64,000 nt of DNA from an uncultured Pelagibacteraceae bacterium. Lineage in GTDB: Bacteria; Pseudomonadota; Alphaproteobacteria; Pelagibacterales; Pelagibacteraceae. Below, in pieces: positions 26,539 through 34,541 of the stretch. Under the pieces are notes generated by a model. It had not been told where the DNA came from and did no database searches. It saw only the letters and a list, made by a program, of their open reading frames with translations. The number at the start of each line of letters is the position of its first letter. The stretch's first letter is position 1. The stretch is taken from contig CACMJW010000004.1 in NCBI GenBank assembly GCA_902614125.1, forward strand, positions 39,180 to 103,179. The letters run 5' to 3'. A program made the position numbers and the translations under genes.

Positions 26539-29198
26539 ATTATCTCTTTTAATTTACTTATAGCATCATCAATTTTACCTGGATCAGTACCTCCAGCTTG
26601 AGCAAAATCTTTTCTACCTCCACCGCCTTTGCCACCAATTATTTCAGAACCTAATTTTGCAAATTTTACAGCATCATATTTTTCAATCAGATTATCTGTA
26701 ATACCAACTGCCAACCCTACTTTGTGATCTTTGTTAGCAAATACGATTACAATACCCTCTGTTAATTCTTTTTTTCCATTATCCACCAATTTTCTCAAAT
26801 CTTTTGGCGGCAATCCATCAACCTTTTGTAATCTTATTTTTATTCCATTTATAGTCTCATCATTTATTACATTTTTGTTTTTGTCTTCCAAAATTGATTT
26901 CACGATTAATAGTTCAAGTTGTTTGGAAAGATCTTTTATTAAACCTTTTTGATCTATATTACTTAAATCTGGTTTTCCTCCTGCTTTAATGATTTTTTCT
27001 GAAATTTCTTTTATAGTTTGTTCATCCTTTTGAGCTGATAAATCAGATAATTTTTCTTTATTTTTTAAATAATCATCTAGTTGTTTGTCTCTTAAAGCCT
27101 CAACTCTTCTTACACCTGCTGCAATTGAAGATTGGCTCACAATTTTAAATTTTCCTATATCCCCAGTATTTCTTACATGAGTGCCACCACATAACTCTGT
27201 TGAAAAATATTTATCTTTTTCACTTCCCATAGATAAAACTCTCACCTCATCTCCATATTTTTCACCGAATAAAGCTAATGCTCCATTATTTACTGCCTCT
27301 TTAGGTGTCATTATCCTTGTTTTAACCTCAGATTTATTACTAACCATTGAATTTACGTATGTTTCTATCTTCTCAATTTCATCGCTAGAAATTGGTTTCA
27401 TATGGCTAAAATCAAACCTTAATCTGTCAGGCTCAACTAATGAGCCTTTTTGAGTAACATGTGTGCCTAAAACTCTTCTTAAAGACTCGTGTAATAAATG
27501 AGTTGCCGAATGATACGCTCTTACATTATCTCGCCTTTCGATATCTATTTTCATCTCCACATTTTCATTATTTTTAATTGATCCTTTTTTAACTTTTCCA
27601 TAGTGAACAAATAAATCTCCAAGTTTTTTTTGTACATCTTCAACTTCAAAAACAAATTCACCTGAAATAATTTCTCCTCTGTCGCCAACTTGTCCACCTG
27701 ACTCTCCGTAAAAAGGAGTTTGATTGATAATAATCATTGCCTCGTCACCAGAGTGAATCTGATCTACTTCTTTATTTTCTTTTAATAAAGAAAGCACTAC
27801 TCCTTCAGCTTGATTTGTTTCATAACCTAAGAATTCTGTTGCGCCTAACTTTTCTCTTATTCCAAACCAAATATCATCAACAGCACTATCTCCAGAACCT
27901 CTCCAATTTTTTTTAGCAAGCTCTCTACTTTCTTGCATTAAAGTATTAAATTTATCGTTATCAATTGTTAAAGATTTACTTTTTAAAATATCTTGGGTCA
28001 AATCTAATGGGAAACCATAAGTGTCATATAATTTGAAAGCAACTTCACCAGGTAAAACTTTATCAATTTTTGAAATTTCTTCATTTAAAATTTTTATTCC
28101 TCTATCAAGAAGTACTAAAAATTTTTCTTCCTCCATCTTTAATGTTTCACGAATTAAAGACTCTGCTCTTTCAACTTCAGGATAATTCCCTTTCATCTCA
28201 TCCATTAAAGTTTTAAAAATATTGTAAAAAATTGGTTCTTTTGATCCGAGTAAATGAGAATGTCTCATACCTCTTCTCATAATTCTCCTTAAGACATATC
28301 CTCTTCCTTCGTTTGATGGAAGAACACCTTCTGCAATTAAAAAAGAACTTGCTCTTAGGTGATCTGCAATAACTCTAAAGCTTGATAAATTATTTTCGTT
28401 CGGTTTTACTTTTACAGCCTCTGAGGTTGAATTTATTAATTTTTTAAAATGATCTGTTTCATAATTATCATGTGTGCCTTGAAGTAAAGCTGCTATCCTC
28501 TCTAATCCCATTCCTGTATCAACAGATGGTTTTGGTAAATTAATTCGTTTATCTTTTGAAACTTGTTCAAATTGCATAAAGACTAAGTTCCAAATTTCAA
28601 TAAATCTATCCCCATCCTCTTCTTTAGTTCCAGGAAGACCACCATATAAATGATCCCCATGATCATAAAAAATTTCAGAGCAAGGACCGCATGGGCCTGT
28701 TTCTCCCATCGACCAAAAGTTATCTGATGTTGCAATCCTTAGTATTTTATCGTCGCTAAAACCCGCGATTTTCTTCCAAAAATTAAAGGCCTCATCATCC
28801 TCATGAAATACAGTTACATAAAGTCTATCTTTATCTAATCCAAAATCTTTTGTGATTAAATTCCATGCAAGTTCAATTGCTCTTTCTTTAAAATAGTCCC
28901 CAAAAGAAAAATTGCCAAGCATTTCGAAAAATGTGTGGTGTCTTGGTGTGTAACCAACATTTTCTAAATCATTATGTTTACCTCCTGCTCTCACACATTT
29001 TTGAGAGGTAGTTGCCCTTTGATAATCTCTTTTTTCTAAACCTGTAAAAACATTTTTAAACTGAACCATTCCTGAATTTGCAAACATTAAGGTAGGATCA
29101 TTGTTTGGTACTAAATTTGAAGACTCAACTATCTTGTGATCATTTTTTTCAAAATAATCTAGGAATGTAGTTCTGATCTCGTTTAGGGTTTTTGCCAT
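26535..29198 (-). CDS. alaS: AlaS, alanyl-tRNA synthetase
   Basis: An 887-residue complete enzyme. The class II catalytic domain shows TFLDYFEKNDHKIVESSNLVP, MVQFKNVFTGLEKR, TPRHHTFFEMLGNFSFGDYF and WSMGETGPCGPCSEIFYDHG. The editing domain has the zinc site histidines in HSATHLLHESLRR and the Cys/His motif ELCGGTHVRNTGDIG. The C-terminal domain ends with GGGRKDFAQAGG. It charges tRNA-Ala and edits serine and glycine. It stands alone, downstream of recA across a terminator. Confidence 0.97.
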   Translation of the reverse strand: MAKTLNEIRTTFLDYFEKNDHKIVESSNLVPNNDPTLMFANSGMVQFKNVFTGLEKRDYQRATTSQKCVRAGGKHNDLENVGYTPRHHTFFEMLGNFSFGDYFKERAIELAWNLITKDFGLDKDRLYVTVFHEDDEAFNFWKKIAGFSDDKILRIATSDNFWSMGETGPCGPCSEIFYDHGDHLYGGLPGTKEEDGDRFIEIWNLVFMQFEQVSKDKRINLPKPSVDTGMGLERIAALLQGTHDNYETDHFKKLINSTSEAVKVKPNENNLSSFRVIADHLRASSFLIAEGVLPSNEGRGYVLRRIMRRGMRHSHLLGSKEPIFYNIFKTLMDEMKGNYPEVERAESLIRETLKMEEEKFLVLLDRGIKILNEEISKIDKVLPGEVAFKLYDTYGFPLDLTQDILKSKSLTIDNDKFNTLMQESRELAKKNWRGSGDSAVDDIWFGIREKLGATEFLGYETNQAEGVVLSLLKENKEVDQIHSGDEAMIIINQTPFYGESGGQVGDRGEIISGEFVFEVEDVQKKLGDLFVHYGKVKKGSIKNNENVEMKIDIERRDNVRAYHSATHLLHESLRRVLGTHVTQKGSLVEPDRLRFDFSHMKPISSDEIEKIETYVNSMVSNKSEVKTRIMTPKEAVNNGALALFGEKYGDEVRVLSMGSEKDKYFSTELCGGTHVRNTGDIGKFKIVSQSSIAAGVRRVEALRDKQLDDYLKNKEKLSDLSAQKDEQTIKEISEKIIKAGGKPDLSNIDQKGLIKDLSKQLELLIVKSILEDKNKNVINDETINGIKIRLQKVDGLPPKDLRKLVDNGKKELTEGIVIVFANKDHKVGLAVGITDNLIEKYDAVKFAKLGSEIIGGKGGGGRKDFAQAGGTDPGKIDDAISKLKEII

Positions 29199-29248
29199 AT
29201 TTTTTTAAAATACAGCATTTTTGAATGTTGTCTACACCTTGGAAGGGA

Positions 29249-29276
29249 AAAAAGGCGCTCTTTCAAGCGCCTTTTT
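29249..29276 (-). terminator. Intrinsic terminator downstream of recA
   Basis: An 11-bp perfect stem (left arm 29249-29259, right arm 29266-29276, core GGCGCT/AGCGCC) closes a 6-nt loop and is flanked by A and T tracts. On the minus strand it lies 20 nt after the recA stop and ends in a T run. It is the GC-richest hairpin in the vicinity. Confidence 0.88.
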
Positions 29277-29296
29277 AATAACTAAAAGTTATTCTG

Positions 29297-30418
29297 CTAA
29301 TTTTTTTTAGTAGGAACTTCTTCTTTTGTTTCTGCCTCTACTTTATCGTCATTCAAAGGATTGCCTTCGATTTTCTTTGAAATAACACCTGCTTTTTCTC
29401 TAATTGCCATTTCAATTTCAGCAGCAGCAGTTGGATTTTGTTCAAGGTAAACTTTAGCATTTTCTCTACCTTGACCAATCTTTTCACCCTTGTAAGCGTA
29501 CCAGGCACCAGACTTCTCAACGATATCTGCCTTGGCACCTAGATCGATTAGTTCCCCTACTTTACTAATTCCTTTTCCGTACATCAAATCAAACTCAACA
29601 ACTTTAAATGGTGGTGCAACTTTATTTTTAACCACTTTAACTCTTGTTGTATTTCCAATGATATTATCTTTGTCTTTGATAGCTCCAATTCTTCTAATAT
29701 CCATTCTAACTGATGAATAGAACTTTAAAGAATTACCACCTGATGTAGTTTCTGGACTTCCAAACATAACACCAATTTTCATTCTAATTTGGTTAATAAA
29801 TATAACCATTGTGTTAGTTCTGGAAATTGAACCAGTTAATTTTCTCAATGCTTGAGACATTAATCTTGCTTGAAGACCAACATGAGTATCACCCATATCT
29901 CCTTCTATTTCTGCTCTTGGAGTTAATGCTGCAACAGAGTCGACAACAAGAACTGACATTGAGCCAGATTTAATTAATGTGTCAGTAATTTCTAAAGCTT
30001 GTTCGCCGGTATCAGGTTGAGAAATTAATAATTCCTCTGTGTTTACACCTAGTTTCTTTGCATAAACTGGATCTAATGCATGCTCTGCATCTACAAATCC
30101 ACAAATACCACCGGCTTTTTGTGCCTCAGCAACAACTTGTAATGCTAATGTTGTTTTTCCAGAAGACTCTGGTCCATAAATTTCAATAATTCTTCCTTTT
30201 GGAAGTCCACCAATTCCAAGCGCAAGATCTAAGCTTAAAGATCCTGTTGAAATAGACTCAACATCCATAGCTTTTTGTTCGCCAAGTCTCATTACAGAGC
30301 CTTTTCCGAAGTTATCTGTAATTTGACTGATTGCTGCGTCTAGTGCTTTATTTTTTTCTTTATTTTCCAATTCTTTATCTTTCGTGGATTTCACCACTTT
30401 TAGGTTATTTTTCGTCAT
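29297..30418 (-). CDS. recA: RecA recombinase
   Basis: A 373-residue RecA. It has Walker [10 protein letters not shown], Walker [11 protein letters not shown], the L1 loop region [37 protein letters not shown] and the usual acidic C-terminal tail. An N-terminal extension of about 20 charged residues precedes the core. RecA drives recombination and triggers self-cleavage of LexA and UmuD. An SOS-box-like motif lies 49 nt upstream of the start, and a strong terminator follows the gene, so recA is probably monocistronic and damage-inducible. Confidence 0.98.
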   Translation of the reverse strand: MTKNNLKVVKSTKDKELENKEKNKALDAAISQITDNFGKGSVMRLGEQKAMDVESISTGSLSLDLALGIGGLPKGRIIEIYGPESSGKTTLALQVVAEAQKAGGICGFVDAEHALDPVYAKKLGVNTEELLISQPDTGEQALEITDTLIKSGSMSVLVVDSVAALTPRAEIEGDMGDTHVGLQARLMSQALRKLTGSISRTNTMVIFINQIRMKIGVMFGSPETTSGGNSLKFYSSVRMDIRRIGAIKDKDNIIGNTTRVKVVKNKVAPPFKVVEFDLMYGKGISKVGELIDLGAKADIVEKSGAWYAYKGEKIGQGRENAKVYLEQNPTAAAEIEMAIREKAGVISKKIEGNPLNDDKVEAETKEEVPTKKN

Positions 30419-30467
30419 TTTTTGCCTCTTTTTTTACGTTTTTTAACAGTCGAATCATGAAATAAAT

Positions 30468-30482
30468 GTACACATTTTGTTC
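30468..30482 (-). promoter_or_regulatory. SOS-box-like operator upstream of recA
   Basis: On the minus strand GAAC-N7-GTAC, one base off the alphaproteobacterial LexA consensus GAAC-N7-GAAC. The 19-nt context GAACAAAATGTGTACATTT shares 16 positions with the operator in front of umuD. It lies just downstream of a TATATT -10-like hexamer (minus strand, 30496-30491), so a bound repressor would cover the start site. Confidence 0.7.
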
Positions 30483-30523
30483 TCATTGGCAATATATAAA
30501 TTATATTTCTTTAAAAATAGTGA

Positions 30524-31816
30524 TTATTTAAGGTTTAAATACTCTTTGTTTAAAAGCCCTGCAGCTTTAAGAAGGCTATATTGAGATAAAAGATAATTTC
30601 TCTCCGAATTAGCTAAAGATATTTGGGCAGATAGAAGTAGCGAATTGGACTGGATTACATCTAATGTTGTTCTAGAGCCTCTCTCATATTCAGCAGAGAT
30701 ACCCTCAAATGCAATATTGGCTGCTCTTACTTGTGCTCGAACAGAATTTAAAAATCCTTTAGAGGCCTCTAAACTTGACCATGCACTTGCAACATTCGTT
30801 TCATTAGTTTTAATTGTGTCTTCTAGTAATAATCTTTTTCTATAATTTAAATTTGAGTCTTTTTTAACTTTTGAACGTTTTTTTCCACCTGAATAAAACG
30901 GCCAATTAACAGTTGCTTTTAAAACGTCCTTTTCTCTTTCATCATAAGTAGTGCTAAGATCATAATTATAAGATCTCTCTAAAGACAAACTTGCTGTTGG
31001 GCTTAAATCTGATTTTGAAATTTCTATATCTTTTTCTGATTGAATTAATTCTAGCTCTGCAATTTTTATATCTGGGTTATTTTCTTTCGAAAGTGAAACT
31101 GCTTTTGATAAATTTTCAGGAATTTTAACAATTGAATTTGAAGATTTTTTTAATTTACTTGGGTCATCAATATTTCCAATAATATTTTCATAGTTTAGTT
31201 TACTGATTAAAAGATCACTTTTTGATTGTGTGAACTGTGCTTGAGCTCCTGCTAATGAAGATTCTGATTGTGATAAATCTGTGATTGTAATTTGTCCTCT
31301 ATCCAGTCTTACTTTGTCAGTTTCTACTTGTCTTATAAGTAAATTTAAATTTCTTCTATTAATATTAAGTTTTTCCCTTGCAAGAATTAATCCAGTAAAT
31401 GCATCTATAGCACTATATAAAATATCTTGTTCTTTCTTAACTAACCTTGCTTTTGCAAGTTCTAGTCCAACAATATTTTTCTGATGAGTAAAATCTCTTC
31501 CTTGATCAAACAATTTTTGTTCCAATTTAATTGAGGAACTTAGTGGGTTTACGTCATCAATACTTGTATCTGTCCCACTTTGAGTTGTTAACTCATTTGT
31601 ATTTTCAAAACTTTTTGATCCACTTAAAGAAAGTGAAGGCATATAATCTGCTTTAGATATATTGATATCTTCTTTAGCAGCATTTATATTTTCTCTTTCA
31701 GCATTTAGTTGCGTATTATTTTTATAAGTTTCGTTTAATGCCTGATATAAGCTCACAGCATTTCCATTATTAAAAAATAAAGTAGATAATAAAAATGATA
31801 GAATAATTTTTTTCAT
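30524..31816 (-). CDS. TolC-family outer-membrane efflux/secretion channel
   Basis: A 430-residue exported protein with signal peptide ending NGNAVSLYQAL and the repeated coiled-coil-rich TolC/OEP plan: LNAERENINAAKEDINISKADYMPSLSLSGS, RQVETDKVRLDRGQITITDLSQSESSLAGA, EISKSDLSPTASLSLERSY and AAFEGISAEYERGSRTTLDVIQSN-type segments. It would form a trimeric tunnel for type I secretion or drug efflux. No inner-membrane pump or adaptor gene is adjacent. It starts directly after the glycerate-kinase-like gene with no gap, so it is the last gene of that minus-strand run. Confidence 0.9.
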   Translation of the reverse strand: MKKIILSFLLSTLFFNNGNAVSLYQALNETYKNNTQLNAERENINAAKEDINISKADYMPSLSLSGSKSFENTNELTTQSGTDTSIDDVNPLSSSIKLEQKLFDQGRDFTHQKNIVGLELAKARLVKKEQDILYSAIDAFTGLILAREKLNINRRNLNLLIRQVETDKVRLDRGQITITDLSQSESSLAGAQAQFTQSKSDLLISKLNYENIIGNIDDPSKLKKSSNSIVKIPENLSKAVSLSKENNPDIKIAELELIQSEKDIEISKSDLSPTASLSLERSYNYDLSTTYDEREKDVLKATVNWPFYSGGKKRSKVKKDSNLNYRKRLLLEDTIKTNETNVASAWSSLEASKGFLNSVRAQVRAANIAFEGISAEYERGSRTTLDVIQSNSLLLSAQISLANSERNYLLSQYSLLKAAGLLNKEYLNLK

Positions 31817-32746
31817 TTATTTTTTGTATATTGCAGATTTTATTTGATGATCACTGTTTAAATTAAAAATGATTGAAGCATATTTTGGAGCAAATTTAAA
31901 CATGTTTTGAGTTACTCTTTGATAGGTTTGCATGAAACTTAGCACATCCTCTTTTGTCATAATTTTATTTTTAGTTTTCTTACTCTTATTCTTTAACCAT
32001 AATTTTTTTTCTTGGATCAGTCTCCATTTTTGAAGCAAGGAAAAACTTTGAGCTTTTAAATATATTAAACAATCCAATTGGTCATATAATTTTTTATATT
32101 TTGATTTCAATTCATTATTTACATATTTTCTCCATATCAACTTGGTATCTTTTGATTTTTCCATAGAATTTATACTTTTTTTTAAGGTACTATTTTTCTC
32201 TGCTTTCGCACCAACGCACCAACCCTCAAATATAATTACATCTGGTCTTTTTTTTAAAGTGTACCATTGATTTTTTTTACATCTGTCATCAATGGCTTTA
32301 TTGAATTTTGGTAACTTAAAAGGCTTAAAATTTCTACTTTTTGATTTTTTAAAAAAATCTAACATAATATTTATATCATGGGTGCCTGGAACACCTCTTG
32401 TCATCAATAAAGGATGAATTTTTTTTGAAAGGTTTAATCTTTCTTTTCTTGTTTTATAAAAATCATCGATTGAGATCTTAAAGACATTCAATTTAAAGTA
32501 TTTTTTTAATATTATTTCTAATATTGAACTTGTTGTTGTTTTGCCAGTTCCTTGGCCGCCTACTAACCCTAAAAAAAAAGGATGTTTGCTTTTAGCTTTT
32601 GATGATATCCAAAAACAAGCGGGAATTAAAAAAGATTTTAACATCTTTTCTTTTCCTTTAAATTTTTCTTTCGATGTTTCTTGAGATTTTATAAATTTAA
32701 AACAATCAGTTTTTACCTTATCAAAACATTCACTTGCAGTGTTCAT
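31817..32746 (-). CDS. D-glycerate 3-kinase-like P-loop kinase
   Basis: A 309-residue P-loop kinase. Walker A is GGQGTGKT (residues 63-70); ISIDDFYKTRKERLNL, HPLLMTRGVPGTHDI and DVIIFEGWCVGA follow, a pattern shared by plant-type glycerate 3-kinase (GLYK) and related YggC/Tda10 proteins of the phosphoribulokinase-uridine kinase group. The predicted reaction is ATP-dependent phosphorylation of D-glycerate to 3-phosphoglycerate, which would connect glycolate/glyoxylate use to central metabolism. Substrate is inferred from family. It starts 5 nt after a GFA-family gene. Confidence 0.8.
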   Translation of the reverse strand: MNTASECFDKVKTDCFKFIKSQETSKEKFKGKEKMLKSFLIPACFWISSKAKSKHPFFLGLVGGQGTGKTTTSSILEIILKKYFKLNVFKISIDDFYKTRKERLNLSKKIHPLLMTRGVPGTHDINIMLDFFKKSKSRNFKPFKLPKFNKAIDDRCKKNQWYTLKKRPDVIIFEGWCVGAKAEKNSTLKKSINSMEKSKDTKLIWRKYVNNELKSKYKKLYDQLDCLIYLKAQSFSLLQKWRLIQEKKLWLKNKSKKTKNKIMTKEDVLSFMQTYQRVTQNMFKFAPKYASIIFNLNSDHQIKSAIYKK

Positions 32747-32751
32747 TGAAT

Positions 32752-33120
32752 TTATTTTTTTTGGTCCATTGGATGATTTTGACCATCATTCAAACCGACA
32801 TTTTCTAATTTAAACTGATCAATATCATCGATGCATCCCACATTTAATCCAAATGTATCTGGTCTACTTCTCATTTTATGATGCGTATAAATTCCACATT
32901 CTGAGCAAAAATAATGCTCTGCTACTTTTGTGTGATATTGGTAAAGTTTAAGTTTATCTTCACCTTTCTTAATTTTTACATCTGTAATAGGAGCAAAGGT
33001 CATTATGTATCCCTTTTTTTTACACAGTGTACAATTACATCTTAAAAATTTATTCAATGCTCCTTCAGACTCTTTAATTTCTAGTTCAACCTCACCACAA
33101 TGACATATTAATTTTTTCAT
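32752..33120 (-). CDS. GFA-family zinc protein, copy 1
   Basis: A 122-residue member of the GFA/CENP-V (Mss4-like) fold. The zinc ligands appear as ICHCGE near the N terminus, RCNCTLCKKKG near residue 28, and FCSECGIYTHHKMRS near residue 72. The family was named for glutathione-dependent formaldehyde-activating enzyme, but most members have unknown substrates and many may be thiol or aldehyde adduct handlers. It is clearly a tandem duplicate of the next gene upstream (33122-33499), sharing layout and the terminal NDGQNH motif, and is only 1 nt from it. Confidence 0.88.
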   Translation of the reverse strand: MKKLICHCGEVELEIKESEGALNKFLRCNCTLCKKKGYIMTFAPITDVKIKKGEDKLKLYQYHTKVAEHYFCSECGIYTHHKMRSRPDTFGLNVGCIDDIDQFKLENVGLNDGQNHPMDQKK

Positions 33121-33121
33121 T

Positions 33122-33499
33122 TTATTTCCTATCCTTTATATGATTTTGACCGTCATTAATAAATGTTTTAAATTTAAATAATTCATTCACATCTATATCG
33201 TCTATACAACCCATATTTATACCATAAGTATTAGGATCACTTCTTCTTTGATTATGTGTTTGAATTCCACATTCTGAGCAAAAATGGTGCTTAGCAACTT
33301 TAGTATTGAATTGGTAAACTTTAATTTTGTTTTCTCCTTTTATAACTTTTAAATCTTTTTTTTCAATTGTAGCAACCATAGTTCCTTTTCTTTTACACAT
33401 TGAACAATTGCATCTTTTAAGTTTATCAATGTCATCGTTAAGATTGACCTGTATTTCTACTGCTCCACAATGACATGTTAATTTTTTTAAAGACAACAT
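33122..33499 (-). CDS. GFA-family zinc protein, copy 2
   Basis: A 125-residue GFA-family protein: TCHCGAVEIQV, RCNCSMCKRKGTMVA and FCSECGIQTHNQRRSDPNTYGINMGCIDD. The last stretch is nearly superimposable on copy 1 (DTFGLNVGCIDD), showing recent common origin. Cysteines are all retained, so both copies should bind zinc. It sits 5 nt after copy 3 and 1 nt before copy 1, which implies a single message. Function beyond the fold is not known. Confidence 0.88.
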   Translation of the reverse strand: MLSLKKLTCHCGAVEIQVNLNDDIDKLKRCNCSMCKRKGTMVATIEKKDLKVIKGENKIKVYQFNTKVAKHHFCSECGIQTHNQRRSDPNTYGINMGCIDDIDVNELFKFKTFINDGQNHIKDRK

Positions 33500-33504
33500 T
33501 TTAA

Positions 33505-33978
33505 TTAATTCATTTTTTCTTTTAATCTTTTCAAACTTTCCTCAGACCAAGTTTTATCCCTGTCATACATTGCATCATAACAAATATTCTTATTAACTAT
33601 ATCAATCCAAGGGTCTTTGTCCTTAACAAAAATGTGTGCATCAGGAGTAATGGGATTTTCTAAAGTAGCTGTTCTAACAGCAATCCTTCCGCCCTTACCT
33701 GATGAAATATTGTATTGACAGTACACATAAACACCACAAATTACACAAAAGTAAGCTCTCATTCCTTTACCACTTCCTGTAGGCAGTTCCGTAGATGAAA
33801 CATTGCCATCAACACTAAAGTCATCCTTAAATACCATTGTGTGAATTACAAATGATGATCCTGTTGATTTTTTACAATCTTTACAGTGACAAGCTTGAGT
33901 TATGAGAGGTTTGTCTTTGATTTGATATGTTACTTTCCCACAACCACAACTGCCTTTTAATGTTTTAAAACTTTCCAT
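33505..33978 (-). CDS. GFA-family zinc protein, copy 3 (divergent, longer)
   Basis: A 157-residue GFA-family protein, first in the minus-strand run. It has GSCGCGKVTYQI, ACHCKDCKKSTGSSFVIHTMVF and YFCVICGVYVYCQYN, plus a longer C terminus (VKDKDPWIDIVNKNICYDAMYD). It is a different subfamily from the other two, closer to common GFA proteins that carry CHC..C and SG(S/T) motifs. It is divergent from umuD; the 167-nt spacer must hold promoters for both. Substrate unknown. Confidence 0.88.
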   Translation of the reverse strand: MESFKTLKGSCGCGKVTYQIKDKPLITQACHCKDCKKSTGSSFVIHTMVFKDDFSVDGNVSSTELPTGSGKGMRAYFCVICGVYVYCQYNISSGKGGRIAVRTATLENPITPDAHIFVKDKDPWIDIVNKNICYDAMYDRDKTWSEESLKRLKEKMN

Positions 33979-34047
33979 TTTGTTTTTAATAAACTACTTG
34001 TTGTTAAAGTTTTCCACAACCATACAAAATCTAGTTTGAATGTTCTC

Positions 34048-34070
34048 CTTTTGATTCACTTTTGATTCAC
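34048..34070. repeat. Tandem 11-bp direct repeat in the GFA/umuD spacer
   Basis: CTTTTGATTCA occurs twice head to tail (34048-34058 and 34059-34069) followed by another C. It lies upstream of the umuD -35 box and about 70-90 nt before the divergent GFA start, so it could be a paired binding site or a slippage duplication. Confidence 0.75.
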
Positions 34071-34094
34071 TTACAGACTCAAAATACAACCTAT

Positions 34095-34123
34095 TTGACA
34101 CTATTCTGAAACTTATGTATTAA
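34095..34123 (+). promoter_or_regulatory. Sigma70-type promoter of umuDC
   Basis: A perfect TTGACA at 34095-34100, a 17-nt spacer, and TATTAA at 34118-34123. The predicted start site near 34130 falls inside the SOS box, so LexA binding would block initiation. Confidence 0.75.
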
Positions 34124-34126
34124 TTA

Positions 34127-34141
34127 GAACAAAATAAGAAC
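34127..34141 (+). promoter_or_regulatory. SOS box (LexA operator) of umuDC
   Basis: GAAC-AAAATAA-GAAC is an exact match to the alphaproteobacterial LexA operator pattern GAAC-N7-GAAC. It begins 3 nt after the -10 hexamer and ends 4 nt before the umuD ATG, so it overlaps both the start site and the place where a ribosome-binding site would be. Confidence 0.85.
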
Positions 34142-34145
34142 ATTT

Positions 34146-34541
34146 ATGAAGCTAACTGTACCCTACTATTTACATAAGGCTGGCGCGGGTTTTCCATCGC
34201 CTGCAACAGACTATATTGAGGAAGATATCGATTTAAATGTGCATTTGATCAAAAATGTTCCAGCAACTTTCATCATTAGAGTTCAGGGAAAATCTATGGT
34301 GGACGTTGGAATAAACGATGGAGATTTATTAGTTGTTGATAAAAGCTTAACACCAAAAAACTTTTCAACTGTTATTGCAAACGTTCATGACGAACTTGTT
34401 GTTAAAACTTTAGTTCAAGAGAGAGATAAAAAATTTCTAACATCTGGATCTAAAGAATTTACAGACAGAATTTTAATTAATGAAGAACAAGATGTTTTTA
34501 TATGGGGAGTAGTAACTTATGTCATCCACTCAGTATTCTAA
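34146..34541 (+). CDS. umuD: UmuD, SOS mutagenesis protein (S24 peptidase-like)
   Basis: A 131-residue UmuD. The cleavage region AGAGFPSPATDYIEEDIDLN aligns with that of E. coli UmuD, placing self-cleavage between Ala14 and Gly15. The catalytic dyad is Ser50 (QGKSMVD) and Lys87 (LVVKTL), with the same 37-residue spacing as E. coli Ser60-Lys97. The N-terminal arm is only 14 residues, shorter than the 24 of E. coli. After RecA-stimulated cleavage UmuD' joins UmuC to form DNA polymerase V. It is under an SOS box and overlaps umuC by 23 nt. Confidence 0.95.
   Translation: MKLTVPYYLHKAGAGFPSPATDYIEEDIDLNVHLIKNVPATFIIRVQGKSMVDVGINDGDLLVVDKSLTPKNFSTVIANVHDELVVKTLVQERDKKFLTSGSKEFTDRILINEEQDVFIWGVVTYVIHSVF

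Noticed and set aside
34048..34070. Start of a CRISPR array
   Set aside because: Only two copies of 11 bp without spacers; no cas genes in the window.
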